In this document: positions 60,298 to 64,000 of the stretch, in pieces
How the letters are laid out: the number at the start of each line of letters is the position of its first letter
How positions within the stretch are numbered: the stretch's first letter is position 1
Assembly: GCA_964019695.1 (NCBI GenBank)
Contig: CAXHUL010000506.1
Location: 62,001-126,000, forward strand
DNA length: 64,000 nucleotides
DNA from: Loripinus fragilis
Taxonomy: Eukaryota > Mollusca > Bivalvia > Lucinida > Lucinidae
Direction: 5' to 3'
Notes under the pieces: model-generated
What the model saw: the letters and a program-made list of their open reading frames with translations, nothing else
Told to the model about the DNA's origin: nothing
Databases searched by the model: none
Program-made: the position numbers and the translations under genes

Positions 60298-60610
60298 TGT
60301 GCGGATACAGAGAGTTTTATCAGAGGGGGTCCAACTGTGACAACGTACTTTTTAGTTGATGAAGGGAGAGAAGATCCAAATAACACTAAAAGCTGGCCAT
60401 CATCGGCCCACCATCGAAAGCGCCATTTAAATGGTGTTTAATGGCCTTTCGATGGCAGGCCCATAATGGTACAACATTGAATGCTGGCTTGGTAGCTTTT
60501 TGATTTTTCATGGGGTCTGGACCGATATTGCTAAAATAGCCCAACAGCTTTGTGATTTTTCAGGGGGGCCCGGACACCATATCCCTTCCCCCCTTCTAGA
60601 TCCACGCAAA
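60298..60610. mobile_element. MITE, GGATCC-end family
   Basis: From ATGTGCGGATACAGAG to CCTTCTAGATCCACGCA. It contains CATCATCGGCCCACCATCGA and its inverted partner CGATGGCAGGCCCATAATGG. Same family as 1-165 and 21262-21556. In the last intron of copy C. Confidence 0.6.
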
Positions 60611-61381
60611 TTGAATTTGGATATATAGCTACAATACATATATAAACAAGGTGTCGTATAGTGACAGGTAAGGAGCTCTAGTGATAAGGCGTGTATTTTC
60701 CCTTGTTGGACACAATAACAAACACCATTTTTTCAAAGTGTCCAAATTCTTGTAAAACCCAAGGATTATGGAAATAAAACATAGACTGAATATCAAAATA
60801 CTTTTCAAAGCCTTTCATATTTACAAGGCAGCGACACATTGTGATTTCCCCTGACACCCCTCATTTTTACATCTTCATACTGGGTACCGTTTTGATCAAA
60901 TTATGAGAGATTACATAGCCGCTTTTCAAAAATTTAAAGTGCTTGCATATTTAAGATAGATCTGACTTTCAATTAAGAAGATTTAATATATTCTTCGAGC
61001 GCATGCGTTCGTAATATGCATGAAACATGCTGTCTGTCATTGGGAAGTTGAATTTTGTGTCATATCAGTTTGTTTTTAGGTGCTTTCCGCCCTTAGACCC
61101 AAGAAGCCCTTTGGACTACGAAATGTTGCTACTTACAAACATAACATATATAAAGGGCATCTTGGATCTTGGGGGGAATAGGGTTATAAAAGCTTAAGAG
61201 TGACAAACATCAACCTCTTTGCAAAACGCAGTTTTTTTATCATTTTTAAGGATTAGCTGTACAAATAAGTATAATCATCGGTTTCATGTGTGGTAGAATA
61301 ATTGTTTACCTTGAGTTGTCTGTTGTTTTCTCATGTTTATAACTAATAATAGCGATCGCAGTACATCAAAGCAATAGTTAC
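60611..61381 (-). other. Copy C last intron, left part
   Basis: AT-rich; no gene or repeat recognised. Confidence 0.35.
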
Positions 61382-61523
61382 TTTAGCTGTGGTCCTATCA
61401 AGGTTCATAGGCTGGCAGAATGACAGGGCCTTGACTGCCAGGTTGATATAACCCTCGCCTGTGGCGTTTGCCATATCAATCCTGCAGTCCAGTCCCTGGT
61501 CAGTCCATAAACAATGATCGTTT
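61382..61523 (-). CDS. Candidate exon of an unrecognised gene
   Basis: On the minus strand a tatgtttcag acceptor is followed by 142 nt open in one frame, ending at AAA|GTAACT. It reads NDHCLWTDQGLDCRIDMANA, then TGEGYINLAVKALSFCQPMN and LDRTTAK. Codons end mostly in C or G (GCC, GGC, CTG, AAG, CAG), unlike the AT-rich surroundings. Three cysteines and a possible N-glycosylation site (NAT) suggest a secreted domain. It lies within the last intron of amidase C on the same strand and cannot be part of that enzyme. It may be a displaced exon, an intronic gene or a relic. I do not recognise the family. Confidence 0.45.
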
Positions 61524-62079
61524 CTGAAACATATATTTCTGTTTCTTTTATTACATTGAACGACTAATAGTGACAGATCAACTGTAACGTGAAGGCGATT
61601 GTTTGTGCAACTATAATAGAATAGAAACCTGCATGTGATTCGTTTCTAGCCAATGAAAACTTATGATGCATATGTGATACGCATCAAATAAATTTGGCAC
61701 TCAAAACAATGCTACTTCTGTGACGTCGTCCTGTCTAGACCTAATATTTTCAAAAGATCATGATATGGAATAATATCAACACTACATTATTGTATCATAC
61801 TGGGAAAATTCTAACAACTCCACTCGGCACAACGATAGCTGTTGCATGAACATATGCCAAAAACATTTACAGTAAAACCTGTCTTAAGCGACCACTCAAA
61901 AATAGACACAACAAAAAACTTAATGACAAATGATAGCTTAATGAAGGTCGAAAGTATTGTAGAATGATCCCTTTGGACCATTCTGCAATACTTTTGACAT
62001 GCATTAAGTGATATTTGCTCTTGAAAACCAATTTTTGGTCTTTATACCCCCGGTACAAAGTATTTAGGGGGTATATAGC
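61524..62079 (-). other. Copy C last intron, middle
   Basis: No gene recognised. A short palindrome around 61945-61995 (GAATGATCCCTTTGGACCATTC) borders the minisatellite. Confidence 0.35.
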
Positions 62080-63400
62080 TTTTGCCTTTTCTGTAATTAT
62101 GTTTGTTTGTCTGTCTGTTTGTTTGTTTGTAAACTTTTTTTTTTCCGTCAAAGATTTCTCAGCAACTACTTGGGTTAGGATTCTGAAATTTGGTACAAAG
62201 CTTGATAGTGATGAGTTGTATTGTGTAACAAAAGAACAGCCCCGCATTGCTTATCAGTCCCTTTATTTGTTCATTTTTCTTTCTCTCCAATGGAAATTTC
62301 TTTTCTGTCACAGATTTCTCAGCTCCTATTGGAGCCAGTGTTTTCAAATTTTGTGTACATCTTCAGGAAGGCAAAGTGTACAGTGTAAATTGAAATTAAG
62401 ATGCTAATCCTCATTTTGCCTTCTTTTTCAATGTTTCATTTTTTCCTTCTTTCTCTCTTATATAATACATATGGACATTTTTTCCATCAAAGATTTCTCA
62501 GCAACCACTTGCGTTAGGATTCTGAAAGTTGGTGCAAAGCTTGATAGTGATGAGTTGTATTGTGTGACAAAAGAACAGCCACATATTGCTTATCCCCTTT
62601 ATTTGTTCATTTTTCTTTCTCTCCAATGGAAATTTCTGTCACAGATTTCTCAGCTCCTATTGGAGCCAGTGTTTCAAATTTTGTGTACACCTTCAGGAAG
62701 GCAAAGTGTACTGTGTAAGTGGAAATTAAGATGCTTATCCTCATTTTGCCTTCTTTTATCAATGTTTCATTTTTTCCTTCTTTCACTCTTATATAATACA
62801 TATAGACATTTTTTCTGTCAAAGATTTCTAAGCAACTACTTAAGTTAGGATTCTATAATTTGGCACAAAGCTTGATAGTGATTAGTTGTATTGTGAAACA
62901 AAAGAACAGCCACATATTGCTTATCACTTCCTTTATTTATTCATTTTTCTTTCTCTCCAATGAAAATTTCTGTCACAGATCTCTCGGCTCCTATTGGAGC
63001 CAGTGTTTTCAAATTTTGTGTACACCGTCAGGTAGGCTAAGTGTATTGTGTAAATGAAAATAATGATGCTAAAGCTCATTTTGCCTTCTTTTTCAATTTT
63101 TCCTTCTGTCACTCCTATATAACATATATGGATGTTTTTTGTCAGAGTTTTCTCAGCAACTACTTGATTTAGGATTATGAAATTTTGGGTACACCTTCAG
63201 GTAGGCAAAGTGTATTGTGTAAATAAAAATTATGGTGCTAATCCTCGTTTTGCCTTTTTTTCAAATTTTCAATTCTTCCTTCTGTCACTCTTATATAACA
63301 CATATGCACATTTTCCTCAAAGTTTTCTCAGAAACTACTTTATTTAGGATTATGAAATCTTTGACAATTTTGTCTTTTCTCTGAAAGTGTTGCAATCTCT
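62080..63400. repeat. Degenerate minisatellite, about 330-bp unit
   Basis: Three fuller units (from about 62145, 62475 and 62813) and two shortened ones (about 63130 and 63310). Each has the phrases TTTCTCAGCAACTACTT, AGGATTCTGAAA, CAAAGCTTGATAGTGATGAG, TCCTATTGGAGCCAGTGTTT and TACACCTTCAGGAAGGCAAA. Phe/Ser-rich open frames across it follow from the repeat and are not genes. Confidence 0.8.
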
Positions 63401-63916
63401 GATGGCTACCGCCGGGGGTATGTGAGCTTTGCTCACCTCTTGCTATATTTTTAGAGTGGCCATTTTAGACAGGTTTTACTGAGCTTATAGTTATTTTATT
63501 TCTATCAAGACATTAAATAACAATAGATTTAAACAATTAAAGAGACTATGTCTGCAACTATGAACATTTTTTTAAAAAAAAAATTCTTTTTTTTAATCAT
63601 TTGTAAAAGCTGAATTAAGTTAAGTGTTCACAATAAATCTGTTCACTATAGCTAAAAACTGCATGGAAAAGTGAATTATCTTATAAAAACAGGTGCTTTT
63701 TCTCTTGTTGGTAATTATTTGCGTCCCTCCAATAATTATAGACAGTCATTTTTTAACATGAATGCTGTTGTTTTGATACTGATAATTTGTAAAGGTTTAC
63801 AAAATTGGTAAAATGTATACCTGAATTTTAGTTTTTATTGTGTTCTTGAAAAATATAAACATTATTTCAAAATTAAAAGATCAAAAGTTACAGACTATGC
63901 AGCTTTAATACATTAC
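63401..63916 (-). other. Copy C last intron, right part
   Basis: AT-rich; nothing recognised. Confidence 0.35.
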
Positions 63917-64000
63917 CCATTAATGTCCAAGATTTTTCTGGTAATTTAGGAGCTTTGTATGGCAATGTTGGCATCAATATGACGTCATATTTCTCCAATG
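63917..64000 (-). CDS. Amidase copy C, exon 11 (3' part, cut by window edge)
   Basis: On the minus strand it reads LEKYDVILMPTLPYKAPKLP then EKSWTLM, with donor ATGG|GTAATG in phase 1. This is the same donor position and phase as exon 11 of copy B (48166). Compared with copy B, most residues agree (YDVI-MPTLPYKAPKLP-KSW). The remainder of gene C lies to the right of the window. Confidence 0.93.

Noticed and set aside
62015..63057. Phe/Ser-rich frames of 65-130 codons
   Set aside because: They follow the period of the degenerate minisatellite and carry no domain; the reverse frames are equally open.
62080..63400. CRISPR-like array
   Set aside because: Units are about 330 bp, degenerate and have no unique spacers; the genome is eukaryotic.

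Overview
The window is animal nuclear DNA. Genes are split by GT-AG introns, and the spacers and introns are AT-rich and filled with miniature inverted-repeat elements, tRNA-derived SINEs, TG microsatellites and one young Ty3/gypsy retrotransposon. Repeat style and gene structure suggest a bivalve mollusc; the species is not determined.

The host genes form an amidase-signature cluster. Copy A (+) shows only its last exon (1157-1350). Copy B (+) can be followed from start codon to stop in 12 exons over 31 kb (21203-52176), about 512 aa, with a Lys-Ser-Ser triad at K105, S180 and S204. Copy C (-) faces B tail to tail and shows its last exon (60045-60238) and part of the previous one (63917-64000). 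The protein resembles bacterial enantioselective amidases of nitrile-degrading actinobacteria more than animal FAAH. Copy B carries decayed partial duplicates of the two exons that encode the active-site serines, and long TG tracts just upstream of two frame-neutral exons.

Between A and B lies a retroelement locus. A 431-bp mini LTR element (4217-4647) has identical-length 153-bp LTRs that contain a tRNA-like module with a near-perfect B box; it looks like an animal counterpart of the 5S-carrying plant Cassandra elements. Beside it is a 10.8-kb gypsy element on the minus strand (4692-15454). Its 1081-bp LTRs differ at one site seen by eye. It has a tRNA-Lys-type primer site, an extra SGNH-hydrolase-like ORF before gag, a Gag with an RGG-rich tail, and a gag-pol junction with a UUUAAAC slippery site, 6-nt spacer and 11-bp hairpin. 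The two elements share LTR termini and primer-site type, so the large one may mobilise the small one.

From 15.5 to 21.2 kb there is repeat-rich spacer. From 52.2 to 60 kb there are SINEs, a dead mariner transposase split by a 2.67-kb element with about 54-bp inverted repeats, and several hairpin elements. From 60 to 64 kb copy C's intron holds a possible exon of an unknown gene and a degenerate minisatellite. Exon borders were set by reading frame, splice consensus and family resemblance only; no alignment was run.
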